Shown here: positions 1 to 9,250 of the stretch, piece after piece
Numbering within the stretch: position 1 is the first letter of the stretch
Layout: every line of letters begins with the position of its first letter
Assembly: GCA_025062105.1 (NCBI GenBank)
Contig: JANXAQ010000043.1
Coordinates: 1 to 42,684 of the forward strand
DNA: 42,684 nt
DNA from: Thermoguttaceae bacterium
GTDB lineage: Bacteria > Planctomycetota > Planctomycetia > Pirellulales > Thermoguttaceae
Direction of reading: 5' to 3'
Position numbers and translations under genes: made by a program
Notes under the pieces: generated by a model
Databases searched by the model: none
What the model was told of the DNA's origin: nothing
What the model saw: the letters and a program-made list of their open reading frames with translations, nothing else

Positions 1-487
1 CCTGACTAATCTCTTGGTAGGATTTTCCTTCCAGGTGGAACATCCGGACTATTTGGGCTTCGACGCCATCGAGTTGGCTGAGCAGCCGTTCCACTTCTTC
101 CCGGTTGACTACTGCGGTTTCGGGGGGCGAGGTAGAGGCAACCGGTTCCGCAGCAGGTAAACTTTGGCCTAAGGTACTTTGAGCCTGCATGGCAAGCATC
201 CGGCGGACCACAATCCGGCGAGCTACCACCGTGAGATATGTAGCCAAACTCGATTGACCCCGAAAATGGCGTAAAATCGCAAAATCATCCTGCAATAGGT
301 GTAAAAAGACCTCCCCACACAGATCATCCCGCTCCTCGGCACTCAGGCGAATGCCGCGAGCTTGGGCCGTATGCTTAATTACATGCAAAATTAGCCCCAG
401 AAACCGGTCCACAAAATCCTCCCAGGCCCGGGGTTTGTGCTTCAAACAGCGTTCCAGCAGGTTCCGGTCGATTTCTGACAAAGCCAC
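1..487 (-). CDS. ECF-type RNA polymerase sigma factor, 3' end cut by window edge
   Basis: I translated this from the reverse strand; about 162 residues are present and the C-terminus lies beyond base 1. It begins VALSEIDRNLLERCLKHKP and carries a sigma-70 region 2-like stretch (residues about 15-95, including EERDDLCGEVFLHLL and a FRGQSSLATYLTVVARR segment typical of the ECF region 2 helix). A linker follows, then the start of a region 4 helix-turn-helix (VERLLSQLDGVEAQIVRMF, then GKSYQEIS) at the truncated end. The GTG start at 487 is chosen because an in-frame TAG lies two codons upstream and a GGGGGAG ribosome site precedes it by about 8 bases. ECF factors redirect RNA polymerase to stress or envelope regulons. 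No anti-sigma gene is visible, and the target regulon cannot be inferred. Confidence 0.85.
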   Translation of the reverse strand, partial: MALSEIDRNLLERCLKHKPRAWEDFVDRFLGLILHVIKHTAQARGIRLSAEERDDLCGEVFLHLLQDDFAILRHFRGQSSLATYLTVVARRIVVRRMLAMQAQSTLGQSLPAAEPVASTSPPETAVVNREEVERLLSQLDGVEAQIVRMFHLEGKSYQEISQ

Positions 488-541
488 GGCCTAACTCCCC
501 CGAGCAGATAACCTAAGCTGCCCCTGCTTTTCCCCTAGTTT

Positions 542-584
542 GAGCACCGTCGGTGCTCCCAGGGGGCAACGCTGCCCCCCCTGG
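542..584. promoter_or_regulatory. Two adjacent GC-rich hairpins upstream of the sigma factor
   Basis: GAGCACC-gtc-GGTGCTC (542-558) is a perfect 7-bp stem with a 3-base loop. It is followed immediately by a longer stem formed by CCAGGGGGCA and TGCCCCCCCTGG (about 558-584). They lie 55-100 bases upstream of the sigma start codon, so they would be in its leader or promoter region. No T-run follows on either strand, so a simple terminator is unlikely. The role is unknown. Confidence 0.4.
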
Positions 585-639
585 CCCATTTTCTATTGAT
601 TTTAAATCAGATCCTCTAAAACTGCAAGACTATAAGTGC

Positions 640-905
640 GACTGAAATTCTGTGGGGCAATAGGGAAAATAGATAACAAGCCTAACCCCTCCAATTCCAT
701 CTTTGCATAGACTCTAGCCGTTTTCCTGTGATATAGACACCTAAACTCCTCAGAGGACTCGCTCCTTCCATAGAGCTATAGCCTCTGGCATCTGGAATAT
801 GGAGTGCTTGTTTCCTGATAGATGCCAGCAAGTAGCCGTTCGATTGAACTGAGCTATCTTCCCCCCTTTCCAAAACGAACCACAAAAAATCAGCCACACC
901 CGGTA
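640..905 (+). repeat. Dispersed repeat family F, copy 1
   Basis: Starts around CTGAAATTCTGTGGGGCAA and ends around ACAAAAAATCAGCC. A diverged copy follows directly at 907-1075 and another lies at 34935-35217, with the same beginning and, at 35217, the same AAAAAATCAGCC end. The ends are weakly inverted (GGCTGA / TCAGCC). No convincing reading frame is seen. It is probably a degenerate element; boundaries are approximate. Confidence 0.5.
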
Positions 906-906
906 G

Positions 907-1075
907 GACTGAAATTCTGGAGCTCCCTAGGGAAAATAGATACCAAGCCTAACCTCTGGAAATACTGCTTTGCAGAGAACTTCCCCATCTTATTCCGGAT
1001 ACGGAGATCGAAACTCCTCTGGAGAAAGCCATAGCTTCTGAATCTAGATATGGCGATTCTTGTTTCTGGCCAGGG
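907..1075 (+). repeat. Dispersed repeat family F, copy 2 (tandem, partial)
   Basis: Begins GACTGAAATTCTGGAGCTCC and follows copy 1 through AGGGAAAATAGATA and CAAGCCTAACC. The similarity then decays, and the AAAAATCAGCC end is not visible. It is tandem with copy 1. Confidence 0.45.
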
Positions 1076-1130
1076 CAGCCAGGGGAATGGGATGGCAATG
1101 GAGAGTAGCTATTTTGCCCATCCCACATAA

Positions 1131-1286
1131 ACTTGGCTTTGCCATTTTCCATAAGTTGTTTTTTCTAAGGGAGTTACGACAGGCCCTTTTTTGTTCCCCC
1201 GATTTCTTGAGTCCAATAACTCAGACTTAGAACTTTCTTCTGTCGCTTCTGTCGGCAGGAGGCCAAAAATGGCAAAAGTCGAACTA
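1131..1286 (-). mobile_element. Family A MITE-like element (A1)
   Basis: Left end GGCTTTGCCATTTTCC and right end AAAAATGGCAAAAGTCGAAC form the terminal inverted repeat. The interior has the family's AGTTACGAC and TTTGTTC blocks. There is no reading frame of note. A2 follows 26 bases later. Confidence 0.7.
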
Positions 1287-1311
1287 AACGCCCCTCACAT
1301 CGGCTCCCTCT

Positions 1312-1466
1312 AAGCTCGACTTTTGCCAATTTCCGGGAGGCAGGCTCCGTTGGATGTTCTAACCCTTTGACAATCTTGGAGTTAGGAAATTTACTGAACA
1401 AAGAATCCTCAAAACCTAAGTCCTTGAAATCAAAGAAGTTACAAAAAATGGCAAAAGTCGAACTAA
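1312..1466 (+). mobile_element. Family A MITE-like element (A2), head-to-tail with A3
   Basis: Starts AGCTCGACTTTTGCCAATTT and ends AAATGGCAAAAGTCGAAC. Its right end shares the bases TAA (about 1459-1461 region of the junction) with the left end of A3. The pair is therefore an uninterrupted A-A junction, useful as an empty site for the A-D-A composites seen elsewhere. Confidence 0.8.
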
Positions 1467-1619
1467 GCTCGATTTTTCCCATTTTAGGCCTTCTCCCGGA
1501 AAGGGGAAACTCTAACTCCTTGTAACTATTGGACTTAGGACATTGTGTGAACAAAAGAAAGTCTCGTCGTAACTACCGGAAACAAAAGGACTTAGGGAAA
1601 ATGGCGAAAGTCGAACTAA
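1465..1619 (+). mobile_element. Family A MITE-like element (A3)
   Basis: Starts GCTCGATTTTTCCCATTTTA, has the full family interior (CTCTAACTCCTTGTAACTAT, then a GTCTCGTCGTAACTACC block) and ends ATGGCGAAAGTCGAAC followed by TAA. The next base begins element D1, which is bounded by TAA on both sides. Confidence 0.85.
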
Positions 1620-1969
1620 AAGGCTGTCTGCAAATCAAGACTTGGGCGGTTCCCGATAGATTTTGGGAACCTCTGCAAAATCCTGAACATATAGTGAACT
1701 TTGTGAACCTTTGATTCTCTAGCCGGTTGATTCTCCTATCTGGGCATCTACTATCTATTGGGTGCTAACAATGCTAGCAACCCTATATGTTGTGTTAAAG
1801 AGAAGATCAGAAAAATGGTATAAAAATATCCCTTTCCAATTATGCAGAGGTGCCTTTGTATTAACCGGATTGCCTAGCAAAAGACAGGAAAAATAGGCAC
1901 GTTCGGAATTCTAGGTAATCCAACTACTGAGCTGATTTCTCCTGGAAAAACGCATTTCTAGACAGCATC
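1620..1969 (+). mobile_element. Family D element (D1) carrying a nested B element
   Basis: Ends AAGGCTGTCTG and AGACAGCATC form the inverted repeat, and TAA flanks both sides (1617-1619 and 1970-1972). The outer 160 bases match D2 (9412-9568) closely. The match is interrupted at TTTG by element B1. D1 lies between two same-oriented A copies (A3 and A4). Confidence 0.85.
1666..1854 (-). mobile_element. Family B MITE-like element (B1) with 4-bp target duplication TTTG
   Basis: Terminal inverted repeats are GGAACCTCTGCAAAAT and ATTATGCAGAGGTGCC. TTTG precedes it (1662-1665) and follows it (1855-1858). The sister element D2 has a single TTTG at the same place with no insertion, which gives an empty-site proof of transposition. 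The interior has the family blocks GAACATATAGTGAAC, CTATCTATTGGGTGCTA and GGTATAAAAATATCCC. There is no gene inside. Confidence 0.92.
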
Positions 1970-2124
1970 TAAGCTCGACTTTTGCCATTTTGGGCCTCAT
2001 GTCGAAAGAAAAAAGCGATAACTGCTTGGAATTACTGGAGTTAGGAAATTGTGTGAACAAAAGGAATGCCTGCCGTAACTCGTGAGGTAAAAAGCAGTTA
2101 GGAAAATTGGCAAAAGTCGAGCTA
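1970..2124 (+). mobile_element. Family A MITE-like element (A4)
   Basis: Starts TAAGCTCGACTTTTGCCATT and ends ATTGGCAAAAGTCGAGCT. Same orientation as A3, on the other side of D1, giving an A3-D1-A4 composite. Confidence 0.85.
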
Positions 2125-2395
2125 AGAAGATCGTGCCACTTCCAGCCGAAGGAACCAGACCTATTTTGCTCCCGCCTCTGGCGGAACAGTGCGGAAAGTG
2201 GGGGTAGAAATGAGAAGGGCAAAAGCCTTTTTGGCCTTTGGGAGGCTGTGCTGAAATAGTCAACCAGAGAGAGTTTACCTTCCTGATTTTCCTTGGATCC
2301 CTAAACGTCCTATTTTCCAGGACCGTCCAACGAAGGCCCGCCCGCCCAATTCTATCGGAAAACCTCAAAAAAATCACTTTCAGTGCGGCCTATAT

Positions 2396-2476
2396 GGTCG
2401 AGTTTTGCCATTTTTCCTAACTTGTGTTGCTCCATAGAGTTAGGATGGTCCCCCCTTTTGTTCACACCATTTCCTA
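2396..2476 (-). repeat. Truncated family A element
   Basis: Only the left end is present (GTCGAGTTTTGCCATTTTTC, then CCTAACTTGTG and a TTTTGTTCACACCATTTCC block). The other half is missing. The rest of the 488-2573 gap (about 2125-2395) shows nothing recognisable. Confidence 0.55.
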
Positions 2477-2502
2477 AGGCAAAAAAGTGTGGCAGAAACC
2501 CA

Positions 2503-2546
2503 AATGGTGGATCCATTAAGTTATAATGGTGGATCCATTAAGTTAT
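2503..2546. repeat. Perfect tandem repeat of a 22-bp unit downstream of cobL
   Basis: AATGGTGGATCCATTAAGTT plus AT occurs twice back to back (2503-2524, 2525-2546). It is followed by TATGCAGAGGGTCC, which resembles the right end of family B. The unit contains a GGATCC-centred imperfect palindrome. It lies 28 bases beyond the cobL stop codon. Confidence 0.8.
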
Positions 2547-2573
2547 GCAGAGGGTCCAATGGCAAACGTTAGC

Positions 2574-3821
2574 TTAGAGCGGCTTTACAATCGAGACCAA
2601 AAAGACCGGATTTAGTGCTTGGAAACGGATACGTTCCAACTGGTAAGTGCCGCGGGCAATATTAATGAGCCAGACCTTCACGTCTAGGCCGTGGGCATGA
2701 AGGATGTGGTGGGTTTCGGCCAAGTTGTCGATGCTGGACATGGTAGCCACCAAACGGCCTGCTTTGCGCAGGCGTTGGTAGGCGGCTTCCACCAATCGGC
2801 AAATGCCTCGGCCGGTGCCACCGACAAAGACGGCATCCGGATCGGGCAGGTTACTCCAGGCCTCCGGTGCCCTGCCTAAGACGGGCACCAAATTGGTTAC
2901 CCCGAATCGGTGGGCATTTTCCAGAATCAGTTGATGATCATCCGGATCCATTTCGATGGCATAGACGGTTCCTTGGCGGGCAAGCTGGGCCGCCTCAATG
3001 GCCACAGAGCCGCTACCGGCGCCAACGTCCCAGACGATACTGGCCGGTCCTAGGTCCATCTCTGCCAGGGCAATAGAGCGGATTTCCGCAGGCGTCAAGA
3101 GGCCCCGTTTGGGTTTGGACTGCAAGAAGATCTCATCTGGATTACCGAAGATGCGTCGGCCAATGGCATCGGAGGGCCGGTCGGGCAAATGGGGCTTGCG
3201 CACCAGGACCATCACATTCAGCGGGGAAAACTCCTGGCCGACCAGATCTCGCAGTTCTGCCCGAGTTACCCGTTCATTCGGAGCACCTAGATTTTCACAC
3301 ACATAGGCGGTGAAATAGTCGATCTTTTGATCCAGAAGGCACTGTGCGACCACGGACGGCGTATAAACGTCGTTTGTAAAAAGACCGACTTTTTCTGCCG
3401 TCCGAATGTTTTCCAGCACCTGTTCCAGCGGGTGGGTGGCCAGGTTGGTTAGGAAAGCGTCTTCCCAGCTTTCCTTCACCCGGGCAAAAGCTAACTGCAT
3501 CGTGCTCACATGGGGAACTACCTCGAACCGCTCTTTGCCCAGTTTATCACACAAAAAACGGGCCACCCCGTAAAAAAGCGGATCTCCCTCCGCAAGCACC
3601 ACAATCCGTTTTCCGGGAGAACGGGCGATTTCCTGCACGGCTGGTTCCAGATCCGGGCCAACCACTAATCGGGCTGCCCCACTGCCAGCTACCAAGTCCA
3701 GAACATGCTTTTCGCCAATAAGCAGTTCGGCCTGCGCCAATATCTGCCGGGCAGTTTCTGTTAGCCCAGCTAATCCGTCCTCCCCAATGCCCACAATATG
3801 GACCTTCATTTGCTGCTGCAT
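2574..3821 (-). CDS. cobL: Precorrin-6Y C5,15-methyltransferase (decarboxylating), CbiE-CbiT fusion
   Basis: This 415-residue enzyme of cobalamin (B12) biosynthesis is predicted to methylate C-5 and C-15 of the corrin ring precursor with S-adenosylmethionine and to decarboxylate the ring-C acetate. The N-terminal CbiE domain (about residues 5-210) opens MKVHIVGIGEDGLAGL and contains LAEGDPLFYG (77-86), the hallmark of the tetrapyrrole methylase family. The C-terminal CbiT domain has the Rossmann SAM loop DVGAGSGSVAIE (265-276) and FVGGTGRG. The length fits the fused form. I start at the ATG at 3821 because GGGAGG precedes it by 7 bases; an in-frame TTG at 3836 would overlap that site. No cobalamin riboswitch is visible. 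The upstream DNA is almost wholly inserted repeat elements, and the gene probably once followed eno directly. Confidence 0.93.
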   Translation of the reverse strand: MQQQMKVHIVGIGEDGLAGLTETARQILAQAELLIGEKHVLDLVAGSGAARLVVGPDLEPAVQEIARSPGKRIVVLAEGDPLFYGVARFLCDKLGKERFEVVPHVSTMQLAFARVKESWEDAFLTNLATHPLEQVLENIRTAEKVGLFTNDVYTPSVVAQCLLDQKIDYFTAYVCENLGAPNERVTRAELRDLVGQEFSPLNVMVLVRKPHLPDRPSDAIGRRIFGNPDEIFLQSKPKRGLLTPAEIRSIALAEMDLGPASIVWDVGAGSGSVAIEAAQLARQGTVYAIEMDPDDHQLILENAHRFGVTNLVPVLGRAPEAWSNLPDPDAVFVGGTGRGICRLVEAAYQRLRKAGRLVATMSSIDNLAETHHILHAHGLDVKVWLINIARGTYQLERIRFQALNPVFLVSIVKPL

Positions 3822-3843
3822 CCCCCGGCCTCCCAAAGCTCAA

Positions 3844-4160
3844 GAGGCTGTTCTGCAATTCGGATGGTAAGGTTTTGCCGATAGTTTTGCGCTAACCGGT
3901 CCTGCCTCCCCGGTCCTATAAAAAAGGCACCTCTGCATCAAAGGGTATATTTTTATATCATTTCGGCTGTTCCTCCCTATAACACAACATATAGGGGCAC
4001 TAGCAATGCCAGCATCCAATAGATAGTAGCTGTCCAGGTAGGACAACCCAACGGCTGGAAAATCAAAGGGTTCACAAAAATCACTATATATTTTGCAGAG
4101 GTTGTTTAAGATTTTTGAGGGTTCTAGGGAATGTAGGAAGGTAAACTTCAGAACAGCCTC
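3844..4160 (+). mobile_element. Family D/E-type element (D3) with nested B2, just upstream of cobL
   Basis: Terminal inverted repeats are GAGGCTGTTCTG and CAGAACAGCCTC. B2 (3926-4105) lies inside, so the bare element would be about 137 bp. Its left end is only 22 bases from the cobL start codon, just outside the ribosome site. No clear target duplication is seen. Confidence 0.75.
3926..4105 (+). mobile_element. Family B MITE-like element (B2) inside D3
   Basis: Ends GGCACCTCTGCATC and TTTTGCAGAGGTTGT. The interior has TATTTTTATATCATTTCGG, AACACAACATATAGGGG and CAATAGATAGTAG. The termini have mutated and the flanks no longer match, suggesting an older insertion. Confidence 0.8.
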
Positions 4161-4161
4161 T

Positions 4162-4308
4162 CCGCTCGACTTTTGCCATTTTTCCGCACTTGGTCTATGT
4201 CCGGTCGTTTACGGACAAACCTTCTTTTGTTCGCCCAATTTCCTAACTCTAACAAGGAGTTAGAACATTGTTCTTTCTGGGCGAGGCCCAAAATGGCAAA
4301 AGTCGCGA
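4162..4308 (-). mobile_element. Family A MITE-like element (A5) between eno and D3
   Basis: Starts GCTCGACTTTTGCCATTTTT and ends AAAATGGCAAAAGTCGC. It ends 13 bases from the eno stop codon. D3 plus A5 fill nearly the whole eno-cobL gap. Confidence 0.85.
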
Positions 4309-4320
4309 TTGGGCAACTTT

Positions 4321-5929
<1,609 letters not shown>

Positions 5930-5950
5930 GCTCGAGTTTTGCCAATTTCT
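5930..5950 (-). repeat. Fragment of family A left end
   Basis: AAGCTCGAGTTTTGCCAATT only; the rest is absent. From 5951 to 5997 nothing is seen except CTGACATTCTGTGG, reminiscent of the start of family F. Confidence 0.5.
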
Positions 5951-5997
5951 AGAAAACTGCCGGGGCTGCGGCTGACATTCTGTGGCGCCATTGGGGA

Positions 5998-6148
5998 ACT
6001 CGACTTTTGCCATTTTCCCTAACTGATTTTACTGCTGACAGTTACGACGAAACTCCCCTTTGTTCACCCAATTTCCTAAATCCAATAGTTACAAGGAGTT
6101 AGAACAGCCCTCTGCCAGGGCGAAGCCAGAAATGGCAAAAGTCGAGTG
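5998..6148 (-). mobile_element. Family A MITE-like element (A6)
   Basis: Starts ACTCGACTTTTGCCATTTTC and ends AAATGGCAAAAGTCGAGT. It has the complete interior, including CAGTTACGACGAAACTCC and AATAGTTACAAGGAGTTAG. B3 follows 6 bases later. Confidence 0.85.
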
Positions 6149-6154
6149 GGGAAA

Positions 6155-6343
6155 GGAACCTCTGGATAATGCTGACCATATAGGGAACCTGATGCATTTT
6201 TGATTCTGTAGAGTTTAGCCGCCCGCATCCTAACACCTACTAGATGTAGGGTGCTACCGTATTACTAACTCAATATATTGGGCCAGAGGTGGAGGTAACC
6301 AAAATGGTATAAAAATATCTCCCTCGAATGAGAGCGAGGTGCC
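6155..6343 (-). mobile_element. Family B MITE-like element (B3)
   Basis: Starts GGAACCTCTGGATAAT, contains GACCATATAGGGAACC and ATGGTATAAAAATATCTCC, and ends GCGAGGTGCC. The 3' terminus is degraded and the target duplication is unclear. A 22-base scrap of a family A right end (ATGGCAAAAGTCG, 6352-6374) follows. Confidence 0.75.
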
Positions 6344-6411
6344 CAGAGGTAAAAAGATGGCAAAAGTCGATCCAAGAGCCGCTGTTGGCCTATGGGGGAG
6401 GATGGGGAGGC

Positions 6412-6457
6412 AAATAAAAACACCCAGCTAGGCAAGCTCAGGCTACCCAGCTGGGTG
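6412..6457 (-). terminator. Rho-independent-type terminator for the BBP7 gene
   Basis: Read on the minus strand, CACCCAGCT and AGCTGGGTG (6421-6429 and 6449-6457) form a perfect 9-bp stem with a 19-base loop. TTTTTATTT follows immediately. It lies about 250 bases after the BBP7 stop codon. Between 6458 and 6709 I see nothing else. Confidence 0.7.
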
Positions 6458-6709
6458 GTGCTCTCGGCCGGTCTGGGCGCCCCCATGGATTCCATCTGCG
6501 GTAACCCGGAGCGGAGGAAGCTTAGCAGCCTCCCACAGTTTTTCGCATCTAACGGGATCTTTCTGGGCGCCGCCGGAGGTCTTGCGAGGGCAACAGAGCT
6601 GTTTCGGATCCCGAGCCCTCCGAAACCCACTTCTATTGCCCGCTTGCAGCCTCACAAGTTCGGCACATACTCCCTGAGGGAGTTTTCAACGTTGTTGGAA
6701 GTTGAGTTG

Positions 6710-8419
6710 TTAGAAGTTTACCGTCAGACTCGCAAAGCCTCCGTGCAAGATCAGATGGCCGTTGTGGTCAATGTGTCCTATTTCGGGTAGATCGATGAGG
6801 AAATCGGGGAATTGGTGGTCGGCCAGGCCCATACCCGTGGCCACAATGGCCCGATAGCCAATGGCTGCGGTCCAGTGTTTGGCAAAGTGCCATTCTATTC
6901 CTGCATCCAGTTGGGTCAGGAAGGAGAGGGTATCCGTTTTGGCCCGGACGGGATAAGTCCCCGTAACGCCGGAGCCAGGCTGAGGACTGGCCGCCGTTCC
7001 ATCTCCCCGATAAACCTGGAAATCCAAGTCAATATGGTTGTTGTATAGCCCCACTCGGGGAGTTAAGAAAATCCGCCAACTACGGTGGACAAAGTAGGTC
7101 ATATCCACCGTCAATTGCACACCAATTAGGTCGTTGGTCAATTCCTGATTAATGTAGGCTTCGTTTCGGCCGCCATTGGCTCCCCAGCTGCCGGTTCGCA
7201 GCGATCCAAACAACAACTCCTCTTCAAACCGAAGCCAACGGGCCCCTAAGCCCCAGTGTAAATCCAAGGGGAAATGAGGATCGGCCAACCGGTGCAGCCG
7301 AAGGAAATTAATCTCTACATTATGAAATTCGTCCTGCCGACGCAGTCGATGTTCAATGGCATTGTCAAATAAATCGGCCGCCATATTCCAATCGGTGGCC
7401 GACCGATAAAACCACACGTACTGTAAATTGATCGGTGTACTGACCCCGTTAGGATGAGAAATTGCGGTCCGGCCGTCGAATGGATCCAAGGTCCAATAGG
7501 CTGCTTCCACCGCCCAATTATTGGAACAACCGAACCGTCGGCCAAACCGCACTTCGCCACCTACCCGCCAAGCTAAACCGATGTCATTGGTATGCATGAG
7601 TTGATTGGGGTTATTATTGGTCTCATAGCTTGTCCAGAACCGATTCGGTTCGTCTCGGCCCATCATAAAGACCATTAAGCGTACATACCAAGGACAATCA
7701 GGTACCAGGAAGCCCCAGCAACAGCCTGCTGGTGGGCTTGCATTATCTTCTAGGGCTTGGGCAAAGGGGCTATCGGAGGTTCCAACTCCCCCAAAAGTGG
7801 CATTCTGATCTCCTTCCCGGAGCATTTGATCTACTAGACTGGCAGAAGCTTTCCCACCCGATTGAGGAGTTTGATCTGCTCGAAGAGGGGTAGCCGCTGG
7901 ATAGGATCCCCCCAGAGGACTACCTGCCTGGGGCCTCCCCCCTCCTTCTGGTCCGGGCCAAAGCGGCTGACTCGGCAAGGAAGTGGGGGCTTCGGGCTCT
8001 ACATAAGGCAACCCCCCACCCGCCCCATTGTAGCCTATTCCAGAGGCAGATCCCATTGCGGGGGGAGCTTCCACCGAGCCGCTGGCTGTCCCACCTGCAG
8101 GGGGACTCCATCCCCTCGCTGTACCCCCATAGGGGACGGAAGCTTGAGCATATCGCTGGCTGCCTTGCTGCCAACCTCCCCCTGCGGGCTCCATCGGCAA
8201 CCAACCACTCCCTCCAGCCGCTATCCTTTTGGGAGCTGCTCCAAGGACCGGAGCCGATCCGTAGGGTTCAACGCTTGGTAGTACCTGGCCTTGGCCTGCT
8301 GCCCCTCCCACCGGTGGAAATGGAATCACCTCCGGCGCCCCATATAAACCAGTTTGCCCCCAGGCTTCCATTGCCCCTATTATCAACAGGATCCCCAGAG
8401 TCCCTAGGATCCTCGGCAT
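6710..8419 (-). CDS. BBP7-family outer-membrane beta-barrel protein
   Basis: This 569-residue protein has an N-terminal signal peptide (MPRILGTLGILLIIG, to about residue 22). A long Pro/Gly/Ser-rich low-complexity region runs to about residue 235. The C-terminal domain holds many alternating aromatic/hydrophobic strands and ends in FASLTVNF, with a terminal Phe as in many outer-membrane barrels. Features typical of the planctomycetal BBP7 family are CCWGFLVPDCPWYVR after the linker, WAVEAAYWTLDP, WHFAKHWTAAIGYRAI and GLYNNHIDLDFQ. The likely location is the outer membrane, but the function (porin, adhesin or structural) is unknown. The ATG at 8419 has GGAG 7 bases upstream. It appears to be a single-gene unit with its own terminator near 6412-6457. 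Family assignment is by pattern and was not searched. Confidence 0.85.
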   Translation of the reverse strand: MPRILGTLGILLIIGAMEAWGQTGLYGAPEVIPFPPVGGAAGQGQVLPSVEPYGSAPVLGAAPKRIAAGGSGWLPMEPAGGGWQQGSQRYAQASVPYGGTARGWSPPAGGTASGSVEAPPAMGSASGIGYNGAGGGLPYVEPEAPTSLPSQPLWPGPEGGGRPQAGSPLGGSYPAATPLRADQTPQSGGKASASLVDQMLREGDQNATFGGVGTSDSPFAQALEDNASPPAGCCWGFLVPDCPWYVRLMVFMMGRDEPNRFWTSYETNNNPNQLMHTNDIGLAWRVGGEVRFGRRFGCSNNWAVEAAYWTLDPFDGRTAISHPNGVSTPINLQYVWFYRSATDWNMAADLFDNAIEHRLRRQDEFHNVEINFLRLHRLADPHFPLDLHWGLGARWLRFEEELLFGSLRTGSWGANGGRNEAYINQELTNDLIGVQLTVDMTYFVHRSWRIFLTPRVGLYNNHIDLDFQVYRGDGTAASPQPGSGVTGTYPVRAKTDTLSFLTQLDAGIEWHFAKHWTAAIGYRAIVATGMGLADHQFPDFLIDLPEIGHIDHNGHLILHGGFASLTVNF

Positions 8420-8629
8420 AGCCTAACTCCTTGGCACCATGCTATGAATAGTTCTTCCCCCACAAAAAATCGTCTTGGCTATTGCCCATAATTCGCTGAA
8501 TTCCCTTTAGCCGTGGGGTTCCGCAACAACCAGCCCTCATCCAATCGGTCTGATTCGTTAGGTTTTAGTAACCCCTGTAGATGGTAAAGCCGACAAAACC
8601 GCTATAATCCAAATCATTCAAACCCCTAG

Positions 8630-8740
8630 GGGCTCTGTTTAAAAGCTTGCTCGGAGGCCTCAACCCACCAAAACTGAAGCAAAACCGACCAGTATGGGCA
8701 AAATCCCCTCTCAGACTGCGGACAACCTTTCACCAGAGCC
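8630..8740 (-). mobile_element. Family G short inverted-repeat element (G1) with 8-bp target duplication
   Basis: Ends GGGGCTCTGTTT and CACCAGAGCC form the inverted repeat. ACCCCTAG flanks it on both sides (8622-8629, 8741-8748). The interior, read on the minus strand, contains TTTGCCCATACTGGTCGG and AGTTTTGGTGGGTTGAGG, nearly identical to G2 at 42449. About 111 bp, no gene. The DNA at 8420-8621 and 8749-8988 shows nothing convincing beyond a lone TATAAT at 8603. Confidence 0.75.
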
Positions 8741-8988
8741 ACCCCTAGTTTCTATAGAAAGGGTCTCCGCCGCCGGGAAGTTGTGACCATGCTGGTGAGA
8801 ATCAGTCCAGTTTTGGAGGATCGAGGCCTCCGAGGGGAAAAGTTTTCAACAGCTTCCCATCTCTCCGGAAAGTCAGCTACTCTTGAATCGGGAAAATCCT
8901 GGGAAACCTCTCCCATATGGGCTACATACCATGAACTTTGGTAAGCTTTGAATCGACATAGATTCGCCCCATTCAAAGACCTAATATA

Positions 8989-9250
8989 GGAACCTCTGGA
9001 TCATTCAAAGGGGATATTTTTAAATAAAGGAACCTCTGCAAAATCCTGAACACATAGTGAACTATAGGAACTTTTGTATCAGCTGGGAGGCATTTGCTTT
9101 TGCCGAAGGTACTACTATATGCTGGGTACTAACAGCGATAGACTACCATATATTGGGCTGAAGCTGGGACAAACCAAAATGGTATCAAAATATCTGCTTG
9201 GAATTATGCAGACCTTCCTAAAGTTCCTAGCATTGCAGCACCTAATAGCA
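8989..9250 (+). repeat. Degraded family B element (B4a) interrupted by B4b
   Basis: The left end GGAACCTCTGGATCATTC, with GGGGATATTTTTA, runs to 9028. After B4b the family middle resumes as CCTAGCATTGCAGCACC and TAATAGCAG. Part of the interior and the right half are missing. Confidence 0.65.
9029..9218 (-). mobile_element. Family B MITE-like element (B4b) with 4-bp target duplication TAAA
   Basis: Ends GGAACCTCTGCAAAAT and AATTATGCAGACCTTCC. TAAA flanks it at 9025-9028 and 9219-9222. Inserted inside an older B copy in the opposite orientation. Confidence 0.88.

Noticed and set aside
1174..1554. 126-residue and similar frames within the family A arrays
   Set aside because: They run through several element copies in different phases, and the same sequence elsewhere carries stops, so they are chance openings.
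1131..2124. Family A arrays as integron attC sites or a CRISPR-like array
   Set aside because: The copies are whole inverted-repeat elements, dispersed in both orientations, with no integrase and no cassette genes between them.
2503..2546. Possible CRISPR repeat
   Set aside because: Only two units with no spacer between them, and no cas gene in the window.
3822..4160. Cobalamin riboswitch before cobL
   Set aside because: The upstream DNA is element D3 with B2, and no B12-box-like conserved core is visible.
6392..6790. 132-residue plus-strand frame downstream of the BBP7 gene
   Set aside because: Covers the terminator hairpin and the 3' end of the BBP7 gene, and has no ribosome site or recognisable domain.
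8599..8608. Plus-strand promoter at TATAAT upstream of BBP7
   Set aside because: No plus-strand gene follows and the -35 (TTTAGT) is poor and badly spaced.
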